A DNA stretch of 64,000 nt from Thermovenabulum sp049723235 (GCF_049723235.1 NZ_JBNARB010000008.1:18461-82460), one strand, 5' to 3'; counted from the first letter of the stretch, positions 18,801 to 27,346 are shown. The notes: generated from the sequence alone by a model not told the origin. Made by a program: numbers and translations.

Positions 18801-19327
18801 AGCTCTAAATAAAAATTTCCCTTCCCAAAAATATCTAAATATTCCAATGCTATTTTTTTTGCCTCATCGTAATCTCCTTCAAGAATTTTAGAAGGAATTT
18901 CTCCCGCAAGACATGCACTTAAACCGATAAGCCCCTTAGAATATTTTTTCAATAATTCCTTATCTATCCTGGGTTTATAGTAAAACCCATCAATAAAGGC
19001 TATGGAGGTAAGTTTAACCAAATTTTTATAACCTTCATTATCCTTTGCTAATAGAACCAAATGATACTGTTCATCATCTTTGCCCGGTTCTTTATCATTC
19101 AATCGGCGTTTTGCAAGGTATACTTCGCATCCTATAATTGGCTTTAAACCTTCTTTTTTCATAGCCTTGTAAAAATCTATCACTCCATACATTACTCCGT
19201 GGTCTGTAATGGCTGCCGCCTTCATTTCTCTTTTATTAAGTTCTTCTACCAGCTTTTCTATGCTGCAGGCTCCATCCAGAAGGCTATAATTGGTATGCAG
19301 GTGTAGGTGTACAAATCCCAGAATCAT
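15878..19327 (-). CDS. dnaE: DNA polymerase III alpha subunit (DnaE)
   Basis: 1149 residues. The N-terminal PHP domain starts at HLHLHTNYSLLDG; the polymerase active-site segment is MPDIDVDFCFERR near residue 400, and the C-terminal region carries an OB-fold (about residues 985-1060, GGIISGIKL onward). In Firmicutes DnaE usually works beside PolC in primer extension; PolC is not in the window. A GTG directly before the ATG at 19327 is possible; I prefer the ATG, with AAGG 6 bases before it. It begins 3 bases after the stop of the YtoI-like gene. Confidence 0.96.
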   Translation of the reverse strand: MILGFVHLHLHTNYSLLDGACSIEKLVEELNKREMKAAAITDHGVMYGVIDFYKAMKKEGLKPIIGCEVYLAKRRLNDKEPGKDDEQYHLVLLAKDNEGYKNLVKLTSIAFIDGFYYKPRIDKELLKKYSKGLIGLSACLAGEIPSKILEGDYDEAKKIALEYLDIFGKGNFYLELQDHKILEQKKVNQALYNLSKETGIPLVATNDVHYISKEDYEIHDALLCIQTGKTIKDEDRLKFPTDEFYLKTETEMRRLFFEVPEALENTIKISEMCNVEIEFNRIYLPDFKVPEGYTHDSYLEKLCQDGLLKRYKSISPAIKERLKYELEVIKKMGYSAYFLIVWDYVNYARKNQIMVGPGRGSAAGSLVAYCLGITDIDPLKYNLLFERFLNPERVTMPDIDVDFCFERREEVIKYVINKYGEDRVAQIGTFGTMAARAAVRDVGRVLGYPYGEVDVIAKMIPMELGMTVEKALELNPELKIRYQTDDRIKKLLNIAKSIEGFPRHASTHAAGIVISALPLTDLVPLHKVGDTVSTQYTMTNLEEIGLLKMDFLGLRTLTVIRDALDLIKKSKEVEIDLKTLPLDDKKVYELLSNGETLGVFQLESEGMRTLLKELKPERFEDIIAVIGLYRPGPLGSGAAQEFIKNKNGKQQVKYLHPKLKPILEETYGIILYQEQAMKIAQELAGFTLAQADILRKAMGKKQQDVMQAQRNAFIEGCLKNGIEREVAEKIFDDISYFAGYGFNKSHAAAYALIAYQTAYLKAHFPVEYMAALLSSVMHNLDKVAQYILECRRMGIDVLPPDVNESYESFTVVNGKIRFGLSAVKNVGENAVKSIIKVREEKGKFKSLADFCEKLSSGELNKRLIESLIMAGAMDSFGAKRSQLLSVYEDVLEKIQKRKNGRNVDKNQVSFLELLEEQNEDYEKDELPDIPEYDKNQLLAMEKDVLGLYLSGHPLKEYENFLLKNTNLRAKEILESYNLSDGANVTVGGIISGIKLKSTKENRMMAFLNLEDLTGTMEIIVFPVVLEKYRELLVQDNKVLIRGRVNLKEEETPKIIAEEIEPLIAVNSKKPGAIIININKGDEKLINSLKEFFLLHPGNCPVTIYISELKKAIVTGKEFFINESEKTLEELISIKGVQGCLFLNNFEEEV

Positions 19328-19330
19328 CAC

Positions 19331-20629
19331 CTACCTTATAAGTACTTTTACGGACATTACTCCCTTTGCTATCATTCCGTTCTGATTTTCGACATTTATT
19401 TCAACTTTTCCTGCTTTTCTACCAATTTCCATTATCTCTGCTTTAATAATAATATCTTCTTTTAACTGGACCGGCTTAGAGAAATACACAGTAAATGTAT
19501 CGGGAATGGTTTCCAGCCTTTTTACTATTCTAAAAGCTTCGAGTCCCGCATTGGCCATTGCAGTCATTAAAGACCCAAAACTCGTTACCCCGTATTGATT
19601 TAGCATTGCAGGCGTTGTAAATCCTTTTAGAATCACACCGTCGCTGAATTTCTCTATAGAAAAAGAGTTTAATATCATTTCATCTATTGTCTCACCAATT
19701 TGAGGCTGCATGCTCAAACTTTTTAGTACCTTCATGGTATCCTGTCGAGAAATTACGCCGACCAATTTTTTGTTTTCCACTACCGGAATCAGCTCAATAC
19801 CTTCCCATACCATTAAATGGACAGCATATGCAATCGGTGTATCGGGCGATACACATATAGGATTTTTTGTCATTAGGTCCTTTATAGGCACATCATCAGG
19901 ATAACCTATGACATCATTGGTTGTAGCTATCCCAACCAGTTCTCCTTCGTCGTTTACAACCGGGAATTTGCTGTGCCTTGTTGCTCTGAGTAATCTCCTC
20001 CAGTCCCCTACCTTTGAATTAATATCAAGAAAATACGGGTTACTTACCATTACATCTTTTGTTAAAATTACTTCCTTTTGTTTTAACTTTGTAGAAATTG
20101 CCCTATTAATAAGCATAGCTACCGTAAAGGTATCATAGGAGGAAGTAATTATTGGTCTTTCAACTTTATTTGCAAGTTCAATTACTTCAGAATCAGGGTA
20201 AAATCCTCCTGTTACCAAAACCGCTGCTTTTCTATTCAGTGCAAGGAGCTGGGCTTCTTTTCTGTTCCCTACTATAAGTAGGTCACAGGGCTCTATATAC
20301 CTGGCTATGTCTTCGACTTCCATTGCACCTATCAAGAATTTTTTCAACGGTTTTTCTAATCCGGAAAAACCCCCTAAAACTGAACCTTCTACAATATTTA
20401 CAACTTCCTGAAAGGTAAGTTCCTCTATCCCTTTTTTATTCTCTTTTTCAATTCTAATTGTCCCGATTCGGGGAAGTGTAGTCACAAGACCTTCTAATTG
20501 AGCATCTTTAATAGCTCTATATGCGGTCCCTTCGCTTACATTCAACTCCTTGGCTAATTTTCTTACCGATATCCTGTTCCCTATTTTCAAATTTTTTATA
20601 TATTCGATTATCTTCTCGTGTTTTGTCAT
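19331..20629 (-). CDS. HTH-DRTGG-CBS-CBS-hotdog protein (YtoI-like)
   Basis: 432 residues. Domains in order: N-terminal HTH (about 1-60, phrase ISVRKLAKELNVSEGTAYRAI), DRTGG domain (about 75-175), two CBS domains (about 190-305, with ATRHSKFPVVNDEGELVGIA), and a C-terminal thioesterase-like hotdog domain (about 320-430). This is the architecture of Bacillus YtoI, whose role is unknown; CBS pairs usually sense adenine nucleotides. A TTG at 20644 is possible, but AGAGGG lies 6 bases before the ATG at 20629. It is directly upstream of dnaE. Confidence 0.85.
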   Translation of the reverse strand: MTKHEKIIEYIKNLKIGNRISVRKLAKELNVSEGTAYRAIKDAQLEGLVTTLPRIGTIRIEKENKKGIEELTFQEVVNIVEGSVLGGFSGLEKPLKKFLIGAMEVEDIARYIEPCDLLIVGNRKEAQLLALNRKAAVLVTGGFYPDSEVIELANKVERPIITSSYDTFTVAMLINRAISTKLKQKEVILTKDVMVSNPYFLDINSKVGDWRRLLRATRHSKFPVVNDEGELVGIATTNDVIGYPDDVPIKDLMTKNPICVSPDTPIAYAVHLMVWEGIELIPVVENKKLVGVISRQDTMKVLKSLSMQPQIGETIDEMILNSFSIEKFSDGVILKGFTTPAMLNQYGVTSFGSLMTAMANAGLEAFRIVKRLETIPDTFTVYFSKPVQLKEDIIIKAEIMEIGRKAGKVEINVENQNGMIAKGVMSVKVLIR

Positions 20630-20651
20630 AACCTTCCCTCTCAATATTAAT

Positions 20652-20676
20652 AAAAGCTACCTTTAAGGTAGCTTTT
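20652..20676 (-). terminator. Terminator after the HPr gene
   Basis: Near-perfect inverted repeat AAAAGCTACC / GGTAGCTTTT with a 5-base loop, overlapping the HPr stop codon. It separates the rapZ-yvcK-whiA-HPr unit from the YtoI-like gene and dnaE. Confidence 0.75.
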
Positions 20677-20941
20677 ATTCTTCTCCAAATTTAGAATCGA
20701 TAAGTGCAACGAGTGCTTCAACTGCTTCTTTTTCATCTTCTCCCGATGCGGAAATCTCTATTTTTGTCCCCTGACTTACCGCAAGAGACATTACTCCCAT
20801 TATACTTTTTGCGTTTACCTTCTTACCTTCTTTTTCGATAAAAATTTCTGATTTAAACTTACTTGCTGTTTGTACGAACAAAGCAGCCGGCCTTGCATGT
20901 AATCCGGTTTTGTTTTTTACTTCTACAGCAATTTTATACAT
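20675..20941 (-). CDS. ptsH: HPr family phosphocarrier protein
   Basis: 88 residues. HPr carries phosphate from enzyme I to sugar-specific enzymes II on His15 and, when phosphorylated on Ser46 by HprK, acts with CcpA in catabolite repression. Both sites are visible: GLHARPAA (His15) and KSIMGVMSL (Ser46). The locus after whiA is where Bacillus carries crh, whose product lacks His15; here His15 is kept, so this is a PTS-competent HPr by sequence. It overlaps the end of whiA by 8 bases. hprK lies at about 35 kb. Confidence 0.92.
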   Translation of the reverse strand: MYKIAVEVKNKTGLHARPAALFVQTASKFKSEIFIEKEGKKVNAKSIMGVMSLAVSQGTKIEISASGEDEKEAVEALVALIDSKFGEE

Positions 20942-21896
20942 TTAAGTTTCCCCCTTCAAATTGTTTAAATTTTTCCGCTATCTGCTTTAATCTTTTTAAC
21001 CTATGGCTTACGCCCGATTTACTTAATGGTGGGTCCATAATTTGACCCAGTTCCTTTAAACTGAGTTCTGGAAATTTCAATCTCATTTCGGCTATTTCCT
21101 GTAAAACCGGAGAAAGTTTGGGTAAAATACCTTTCTCCTTTAAAAAAATAATAAACTCCATCTGATTAAAAGCTGCATCAATGGTTTTGTTTAAATTGGC
21201 TGTTTCGCAATTGACCAACCTGTTTACATTATTTCTCATATCCTTTAATACTCTTTCATTTTCAAACTTTAAAAGGGACTCATTAGCTCCCATCAATCCC
21301 AGTAAATCTTTTATATTATCACCGTTTTTTAAATAAACAACATACTTTTCCTTTCTCCTCGTTATTTTTGAAGAAATATTAAATTCCTCCATAAGCTTCG
21401 ACAAATCATGGGCAATTTTAATGTTGTTGGTGATAAATTCTAAATGATGCGCCCGCTTAGGGTCACTTATTGACCCGCCACCCAAAAAAGCCCCTCTTAA
21501 ATAAGCTTTTTTGCAGCATCTTTTTTTAAATATTTTAAATTTTATTCCTTCCTCTAAGGTGATCTTGCCGTTTTTCACACTTATGATCCCGATTTTTGAT
21601 AAAAATTCTTCCATCTTTTTTTCCCGAGAGAAAGCTTTTACCAGGTAAAGATTTTTATTTCTCAATTTTTCTTTTTCGACGGTAATTTCAAACTCTACGG
21701 TTTCATATTTTTTCATTAATTGGATAAACCTGCGGGCAACAGCGGCATTTTCGGTATGAACGGTAATAACTATGGAATCTCCTCTGGGAGACATACCACC
21801 GCTCATTTTGATCAAAGCGGATAATTCCGCCAGGCCGCAACAATCCTTATCGGTGATTTTTGAAATTTCTTCTTTTAATTCCGATGAAAAAGACAA
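20934..21896 (-). CDS. whiA: DNA-binding protein WhiA
   Basis: 320 residues. WhiA joins a degenerate LAGLIDADG homing-endonuclease fold (about 1-200; YLRGAFLGGGSISDP near residue 130) to a C-terminal HTH (LSLKELGQIM...SKSGVSHRLKRLKQIAE, about 270-310). In Gram-positives it influences cell division and chromosome segregation. The start is TTG, with AGGGTGA about 6 bases upstream. It belongs to the conserved rapZ-yvcK-whiA series and is translationally coupled to the HPr gene. Confidence 0.95.
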   Translation of the reverse strand: MSFSSELKEEISKITDKDCCGLAELSALIKMSGGMSPRGDSIVITVHTENAAVARRFIQLMKKYETVEFEITVEKEKLRNKNLYLVKAFSREKKMEEFLSKIGIISVKNGKITLEEGIKFKIFKKRCCKKAYLRGAFLGGGSISDPKRAHHLEFITNNIKIAHDLSKLMEEFNISSKITRRKEKYVVYLKNGDNIKDLLGLMGANESLLKFENERVLKDMRNNVNRLVNCETANLNKTIDAAFNQMEFIIFLKEKGILPKLSPVLQEIAEMRLKFPELSLKELGQIMDPPLSKSGVSHRLKRLKQIAEKFKQFEGGNLNV

Positions 21897-21956
21897 TTTT
21901 TTTCACCCTAACTTTTTTTATTCTACATAAAATTATTCCGTTTGTAAATAAGCAAA

Positions 21957-22892
21957 CTAAGAAAATAACTTCATAATTTCCCTGGCTAATTTTTCTGAAT
22001 CATGTCTTATTACATCATTTATTGAAAGCACTTCTGTTTTTATTATTTTATAACCCATTTCTAATATTCGCTCTTCATCTACAACTACAGGCACCGACCC
22101 TTCTTCTTTGTACTTTTGCAATAATCTTTCGGGTATTTTTTCCACATTAACGAGCACATACTCTATAACCTTTCTCCCTGCATGCTCGACTATCGCTTTA
22201 ACATGGTCAAAGGCAGTATAATTGTCAGTTTCTCCCGGCTGAGTCATAATGTTTACCACAAAGATTTTTTTGGCGGAAGAACTTTCGATAGCTTCCCTGA
22301 TACCGCGAATCAAAAGGTTGGGTATTATACTTGTATAAAGACTTCCCGGACCCAATATAATTACATCCGCTTTTTCAATGGCTTCCAGAGCTTCATTTAA
22401 GGGTTTTGCATCTTCCGGAATCAACTTGACTTTATTAATTTTTCTTTTTATTCTTGGTATTAAAGACTCTCCTATGGCTACACTTCCATCATCGTATTCA
22501 GCCATCAATACTATATCCTCAAGAGTTGATGGCATTACCTGCCCGCTTACTGCAAGAACCTTACTCGACTCCTTTATGGCAAGTTCAAAGTCTCCCAAAA
22601 CTTCTGTCATGGCTGCTAAAAAAAGATTGCCAAAACTATGCCCCTTTAAAAAACCGGTATCAAATCTATATTGAAAGAGCTTCTCCATTAAAGGCTCGGT
22701 ATTCGCAAGAGCCAAAAGACAATTCCTGATATCCCCTGGAGGAGGCATCTTCAATTCATCCCTTAAACGTCCGGAACTACCTCCATCATCGGCAACAGTG
22801 ACAATCGCAGTTATATCCTTTGTATAGTACTTTATTCCCCTTAGCAAAGAAGGCAATCCGGTACCTCCACCGATCGCTACCACTTTTAACAC
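21957..22892 (-). CDS. yvcK: Gluconeogenesis factor YvcK (CofD-like)
   Basis: 311 residues. CofD-like fold binding UDP-sugars; needed in Bacillus for growth on gluconeogenic carbon sources and for wall homeostasis. Motifs: GGGTGLPSLLRGIK at about 8-21 and DDGGSSGRLR...PPPGDIRNCLLAL at about 36-64. GTG start with GGGGG 9 bases upstream, 6 bases after the rapZ stop. Middle gene of the rapZ-yvcK-whiA unit. Confidence 0.95.
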   Translation of the reverse strand: MLKVVAIGGGTGLPSLLRGIKYYTKDITAIVTVADDGGSSGRLRDELKMPPPGDIRNCLLALANTEPLMEKLFQYRFDTGFLKGHSFGNLFLAAMTEVLGDFELAIKESSKVLAVSGQVMPSTLEDIVLMAEYDDGSVAIGESLIPRIKRKINKVKLIPEDAKPLNEALEAIEKADVIILGPGSLYTSIIPNLLIRGIREAIESSSAKKIFVVNIMTQPGETDNYTAFDHVKAIVEHAGRKVIEYVLVNVEKIPERLLQKYKEEGSVPVVVDEERILEMGYKIIKTEVLSINDVIRHDSEKLAREIMKLFS

Positions 22893-22898
22893 CGGATA

Positions 22899-23777
22899 TT
22901 ACCCCCTTGTTTCTTTTTCATCTCTGTGTTCTATATTTACATAATAACCCCTTTCTTTTAACAACCTCGCCAGTTCATCGGCTACGGCTATTGACCTGTG
23001 CCTTCCTCCGGTACATCCTATAGCCACCACTAATTGAGATTTTCCTTCTTTAATATAGTAAGGAATTAAAAACTCTATCAAGTCCTGCACTTTCTTAAGA
23101 AATTCCTTCGTTTCCTCAAAATTAAAAATATAATTTTTTACCTTTTCATCACTACCCGAAAGGGGCCTTAGTTCATCATCATAAAATGGATTTGGTAAAA
23201 ACCTTACATCAAAGACTAAATCCGCATCAAGAGGAAGCCCTTGCTTAAAGCCAAAGGAAACGATATTTATCAATAAACCTGTATCGCTTTTATCCCTCTG
23301 CAAAAACCTTTTTTCTATTTCTTCTTTAAGCTGGGCAGGAGTCTTGAAAGAAGTATCTATTATAAAATCTGACTTTGCCTTTAAAAGTGCCAGTTTCCTT
23401 CTTTCTAAGTTAATACCTTCAACTATTCTTTTATCCGGTGCAAGCGGATGTTTTCGTCTGCTCTCTTTATACCTTTTAATCAAGACCTCATCGGAGGCAT
23501 CTAAAAAAATAATTTTATAGGAGTAACCCATATCTTCTAAAGATTTTAAGCTATCAAAAAGGTTATCGAAAAAATCCCCTCCCCGGATATCGATAACAAG
23601 AGCAACTTTTTCGAGCTTTTTTCTGCTCTGACTGCATAACTCCGCAAACTTGGGAATAAGCTGGGGAGGTAAATTATCAATACAGAAAAAGCCGTTATCT
23701 TCAAATACCCTCAAAGCAAGGGTCCTTCCTGCCCCCGAAAGTCCGGTAATTATTACAAAATTTAAATCTTTTTCCAC
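22899..23777 (-). CDS. rapZ: RNase adapter / nucleotide-binding protein RapZ (YvcJ)
   Basis: 292 residues. YvcJ proteins bind and hydrolyse nucleotides; E. coli RapZ also binds small RNAs. The N-terminal loop is GLSGAGRT at about residues 9-16, where the usual Walker A lysine is arginine (codon AGG). The rest is typical: DNGFFCIDNLPP and C-terminal AIGCTGGRHRSIA. A longer ATG frame starts at 23810, but GGAGGGGG is about 5 bases before the GTG at 23777, which gives the normal length. Confidence 0.92.
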   Translation of the reverse strand: MEKDLNFVIITGLSGAGRTLALRVFEDNGFFCIDNLPPQLIPKFAELCSQSRKKLEKVALVIDIRGGDFFDNLFDSLKSLEDMGYSYKIIFLDASDEVLIKRYKESRRKHPLAPDKRIVEGINLERRKLALLKAKSDFIIDTSFKTPAQLKEEIEKRFLQRDKSDTGLLINIVSFGFKQGLPLDADLVFDVRFLPNPFYDDELRPLSGSDEKVKNYIFNFEETKEFLKKVQDLIEFLIPYYIKEGKSQLVVAIGCTGGRHRSIAVADELARLLKERGYYVNIEHRDEKETRG

Positions 23778-23799
23778 AATTCCCCCTCCAAACTTCAAG

Positions 23800-24528
23800 C
23801 TATAAAGCATTAATAATATCTGCTTTTGTCAATCCTGCTTCTTTCGCAAGTTTTATTGCCCTTGAAAGTTCTCCCACTCTTTCGGGCTCATGAGCATCGC
23901 TGCCCAGTGCAAACTTAGCTCCCTGGCTTTTTGCTATCCTTATATACTCAACCGTCGTATGGTCATGCCCCGCATTTATCTCCAAAGCGGTGCCTTTTTC
24001 TGCCGCCTTTTTAGCAAGAACCCCTGTATCGATTGGCATATGAAGCCCGGGGTGAGTTATTATGTCTATTTTATACCTCTCCATAGCATTGATTAAAGCC
24101 TGAGTATTTTGTTTCATTATTTTTTGCAGGTTAGTATTTATTGTTTTTACTAAATAATTTTCTATTAAAATATGATAAGTGTCTTTAATACTTTTACCCC
24201 AGATTTGCGGATGAAGCCCTACCATTACATAATCCATTTGTTGTAAAATTTCTTCTGGAATATCCAAGTCCCCTTCTAAGCTAATGACATTCGCTTCACA
24301 CCCAAAAAGTATATCAATTTCTTTAAATTCTTTTTTAAGTTGTTCAATTTCCTTCTTTATCCTTTCAAAATCTCTAAGATTGGTGCCAACTCCTATATTG
24401 TTGGGCCCGTGTTCGGATATTCCTACTGCCTTCAACCCTTTTTTCAAAGCCGAACATACATTTTCTTTAACGGTTCCCTTGCCGTGGCTATATTTGGTAT
24501 GAGTGTGAAAATCTGCAAACAATTTCAT
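23800..24528 (-). CDS. PHP domain phosphoesterase
   Basis: 242 residues. PHP family metal-dependent phosphoesterase. Metal motifs: DFHTHTKYSHGKGT at 6-19, EHGPNN near 40, HPGLHMP near 157 and GSDAHEP near 208. Similar to histidinol-phosphatase and YcdX-like proteins, but no his genes are nearby. It is the first gene before rapZ, and a paralogue of different length is at 33.1-33.9 kb. Substrate unknown. ATG start. Confidence 0.88.
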   Translation of the reverse strand: MKLFADFHTHTKYSHGKGTVKENVCSALKKGLKAVGISEHGPNNIGVGTNLRDFERIKKEIEQLKKEFKEIDILFGCEANVISLEGDLDIPEEILQQMDYVMVGLHPQIWGKSIKDTYHILIENYLVKTINTNLQKIMKQNTQALINAMERYKIDIITHPGLHMPIDTGVLAKKAAEKGTALEINAGHDHTTVEYIRIAKSQGAKFALGSDAHEPERVGELSRAIKLAKEAGLTKADIINAL

Positions 24529-24637
24529 CGACTTACCCTCCTTGTAATAGTATAATATATTGTAGGATTAAAATCTATTTTTATTATTTCAAATATTTAC
24601 ATCTTATTTGTATGTAAACTTTCAGGAGGGGTAAAAA

Positions 24638-25375
24638 TTGATAGATACGCTGCTATTTGATCTGGATGGCACCCTTCTTCCCTTAGATACCGATGAATTT
24701 ATAAATTCCTACTTAAAATTAATCGCAAGGAAGATGAGTAAATTTTTCGATCCTCAACAACTCATCGACCTCTTGCTTGATTCCACCATGGCCATGGTGA
24801 ATAATCTGGATCCCTCAAAAACCAATAAAGAAGTTTTCTGGGAAGCTTTTTTCAGCAACAATATAAACATCGAAAAAGAAATACTTCAGTTTGAGTTTGA
24901 AGAATTCTACGATAAAGATTTTCCATCTCTTAAAAAAGTTTTGAAACCCCATCCCTTTCCCAATAAAATTCTTAAAACTGCATTCTTGATGAATTATGAT
25001 GTCGTAATTGCAACAAATCCTATTTTCCCGTTAAATGCAATAAAACAAAGGTTGAGATGGATAAATTCTGAAAACTTTCCTTACAGGCTTATAACTTCTT
25101 ACGAGATCATGCATTTTACAAAACCTCATATTCAATATTATGAAGAAATTTTATCTATAATAAAAAAATCTCCAGAAAATTGCCTGATGATTGGAAATGA
25201 TGTGGAAGAAGACCTTATTGTGAGAAAGCTGGGAGTAAAAACTTTTCTATTAAAGGATTATATGATAAACCGAAATAACAAAAAGATAATTTCCGATTAT
25301 TCCGGTTCTTTTAATGACCTTTTAAATTTGATAATAAATTTAAGGGAAAGGGGGACCGGTGTTGAACGTTTATGA
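24638..25375 (+). CDS. HAD family hydrolase
   Basis: 245 residues. HAD motif I FDLDGTLLP at residues 7-15, motif II IATNP near 128 and motif IV GNDVEEDL near 190. The alpha-helical cap (about 20-110) resembles phosphoglycolate phosphatase-type enzymes. TTG start, with AGGAGGGG 7 bases before. It overlaps the next gene by 17 bases, so the three plus-strand genes here form one unit. Substrate unknown. Confidence 0.85.
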   Translation: MIDTLLFDLDGTLLPLDTDEFINSYLKLIARKMSKFFDPQQLIDLLLDSTMAMVNNLDPSKTNKEVFWEAFFSNNINIEKEILQFEFEEFYDKDFPSLKKVLKPHPFPNKILKTAFLMNYDVVIATNPIFPLNAIKQRLRWINSENFPYRLITSYEIMHFTKPHIQYYEEILSIIKKSPENCLMIGNDVEEDLIVRKLGVKTFLLKDYMINRNNKKIISDYSGSFNDLLNLIINLRERGTGVERL

Positions 25376-25697
25376 TAAAGCTCATGAACTTGCCAGAGCC
25401 CTTTTAGAATGCAAGGAATATATAGAATTTAAAAAAGCAAAAGAAGAACTTGAAAAAGATAAAAAGGCCTTAGAGATGCTTAAGGACCTAAGGGCAAAAG
25501 AGATAGAGGTGCAGACCCTCGCTTTGTCGGGTAAAACCTTTGCCGAAGAAGAACAAAAGTTAAATAACCTGTATGAAATAGTCAAATACCATTCGGGTAT
25601 AAAAAGATATTTAGAAGCTGAAAATAAATTAATGGTATTGATCTTTGACATCCAAAAAATAATATTCAGCTCATTGGACGTACAACTTGGCGAGTAA
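25359..25697 (+). CDS. YlbF/YmcA family regulator
   Basis: 112 residues, all-helical, with the typical beginning AHELARALLECKEYIEFKKA and a second helix pair near 75-105. In Bacillus YlbF, YmcA and YaaT form a complex that directs RNase Y. GTG at 25359 and TTG at 25362 are both possible; the AAAGGGGG site fits either. Translationally coupled to the HAD gene and followed after 12 bases by a methyltransferase. Confidence 0.82.
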   Translation: MLNVYDKAHELARALLECKEYIEFKKAKEELEKDKKALEMLKDLRAKEIEVQTLALSGKTFAEEEQKLNNLYEIVKYHSGIKRYLEAENKLMVLIFDIQKIIFSSLDVQLGE

Positions 25698-25709
25698 CGG
25701 AGGAATAAA

Positions 25710-26882
25710 ATGGCTAAGGTAATTTTAAAAGGGAAAAAGAACGAAAGAATAGAAAAGGGCCATCCATGGGTTTACAGTACCGAAATATTAAGCATCAAGG
25801 GAAATTATAAGCCGGGGGATATAGTAGAAGTTTACCTGGAAAACGGCAAATTTTTAGGAAAGGGTTATATCAACCCTAAATCCCAGATCACCGTTAGATT
25901 TCTCACAAAAAATAAGGACGAAGAAATTGATAGGGAATTTTTTAAAAATAGAATAATAAAGGCTTTAAATTACAGAAAACAATTAAATTACGGCGAAAGT
26001 TACAGATTAATTTATGCCGAAGCCGATTTTCTTCCCGCTCTTATTGTGGATAAATTTAATAATACTCTCGTGATTCAAACTCTATCCCTTGGAATGGAAA
26101 AATACAAAAATATTATCGTGGATATTCTTGTAGAACTTTTAAGCCCAGAATGTGTATATGAACGAAATGACGCTCCTGTAAGGGAACTCGAAGGGCTTGA
26201 ATTAAAAAAAGGTGTATTATACGGGGAGTTACCAGAGAAAATCATAATTGAAGAAAACGGTATCCAGTATTATGTGGATGTAGTAGAAGGACAAAAGACG
26301 GGCTTTTTCTTTGACCAGAGGGAAAATCGAAAAGCAATAGAACCCTTTGTAAAAGGAAAAGAAATCTTAGAATGTTTCTGTTATACAGGATCCTTTGCCT
26401 TGAATGCGGCAAAATACGGCGCCAATAACATCCTGGCCTATGATTATTCCGATGAAGCAATTTCTTTAGCAAGAGAAAATGCAAAATTAAACGGAGTACA
26501 AGATAATATAAAATTTGAAGTAGGCAATGCCTTTGATATTTTAAGGAAATTCTACAATGATAAAAAGAAGTTCGATGTTGTTATCCTCGATCCCCCTGCT
26601 TTTGTCAAAAGTAAAAAAGCATTGGAAGGTGCTATTCGAGGTTATAAAGAAATAAACTTGCGGGGAATGAAGCTTTTAAAACCCGGTGGTTTTTTAATTA
26701 CCTCTTCCTGTTCCCATCACGTCAAGGATGAGCTTTTTTTTGAGATTCTCATGTCTGCCGCATACGATGCAAAGGTTACCATGAGAATAATCGAAAAAAG
26801 ATCTCAAGCAAAGGATCATCCGGTACTGGCAGCTTCTGAAGAGACAAGCTACTTAAAATTCTATATTTTGGAGTTATATTAA
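25710..26882 (+). CDS. Class I rRNA (cytosine-C5) methyltransferase, RlmI-like
   Basis: 390 residues. N-terminal PUA domain (about 1-75), a middle EEHEA-like region with VVEGQKTGFFFDQRENR near 190, and the SAM-binding core with CFCYTGSFALNAAKYGA near 225. The catalytic motif is LDPPAFVKSK near 295, and SSCSHHV with a conserved cysteine is near 335. This is the RlmI/YwbD type that methylates 23S rRNA cytosines; the exact target site is inferred. ATG with GGAGG 7 bases before. The last of three plus-strand genes, ending in a bidirectional terminator. Confidence 0.9.
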   Translation: MAKVILKGKKNERIEKGHPWVYSTEILSIKGNYKPGDIVEVYLENGKFLGKGYINPKSQITVRFLTKNKDEEIDREFFKNRIIKALNYRKQLNYGESYRLIYAEADFLPALIVDKFNNTLVIQTLSLGMEKYKNIIVDILVELLSPECVYERNDAPVRELEGLELKKGVLYGELPEKIIIEENGIQYYVDVVEGQKTGFFFDQRENRKAIEPFVKGKEILECFCYTGSFALNAAKYGANNILAYDYSDEAISLARENAKLNGVQDNIKFEVGNAFDILRKFYNDKKKFDVVILDPPAFVKSKKALEGAIRGYKEINLRGMKLLKPGGFLITSSCSHHVKDELFFEILMSAAYDAKVTMRIIEKRSQAKDHPVLAASEETSYLKFYILELY

Positions 26883-26903
26883 AAAGGGGGGATTCCCCCC
26901 TTT
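26883..26903. terminator. Bidirectional terminator between convergent genes
   Basis: AAAGGGGGG-ATT-CCCCCCTTT palindrome just after the methyltransferase stop and 6 bases before the stop of the opposing Gln-rich gene. Good stem and short T tails on both strands. Confidence 0.8.
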
Positions 26904-26908
26904 ATTCC

Positions 26909-27346
26909 TTAGCTTAATTGCTGGTTTTGTTGCTGCATCTGCTGGAGTTGTTGCTGGGCCTGTTGCTGGGCTTGCTGCTGAGCCTTCTGCTGATTCTGAA
27001 GGGCTTGATTAAACTGCTGGTTTAATTGAGAAAGCTGTTTGTTAAATTGATCTAAGAGCTGATTCATCTGATAAAATATCTGATTGGCCTCTATGCTCTG
27101 CTGAGCCTGAGTTAATGCATTTATTGCCTGTTGTATTGCTTGACTAACCTGATTATCCGTAAGCTGCTGCTGGGATTGGGCCTGGGCTTTTAATTGATTC
27201 AAAAGCTGCTGAAACTGATTGGAAGCTACTCCCTGCTGGGCTGTTGCCTGATAAGTGGTCTGATAAGGAGTTGCTAATTCCTGCGAGGTTTCAGCCTCCT
27301 TTTTTTTCTCTTCCAAATAATCGGCTAAGCTTTTCTTTTGGGTCAT
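26909..27346 (-). CDS. Glutamine-rich low-complexity protein
   Basis: 145 residues, about one third glutamine by my count. A charged head (1-20) is followed by Gln/Ala/Asn/Leu repeats with heptad-like spacing of Leu (FQQLLNQLKAQ; FNKQLSQLNQQFNQAL), ending in runs of QQQ. No signal peptide, Cys or catalytic motif. It could form a coiled coil or a prion-like assembly. I do not recognise the family. ATG with GGGGG about 9 bases upstream. It lies 113 bases after the coiled-coil gene in the same direction, with a palindrome in the gap. Confidence 0.8.
   Translation of the reverse strand: MTQKKSLADYLEEKKKEAETSQELATPYQTTYQATAQQGVASNQFQQLLNQLKAQAQSQQQLTDNQVSQAIQQAINALTQAQQSIEANQIFYQMNQLLDQFNKQLSQLNQQFNQALQNQQKAQQQAQQQAQQQLQQMQQQNQQLS

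Noticed and set aside
26920..27200. TTGCTG/CTGCTG-like repeats, considered as a DNA repeat array
   Set aside because: They are the codons of the Gln-rich protein in one intact frame; unit length is irregular.
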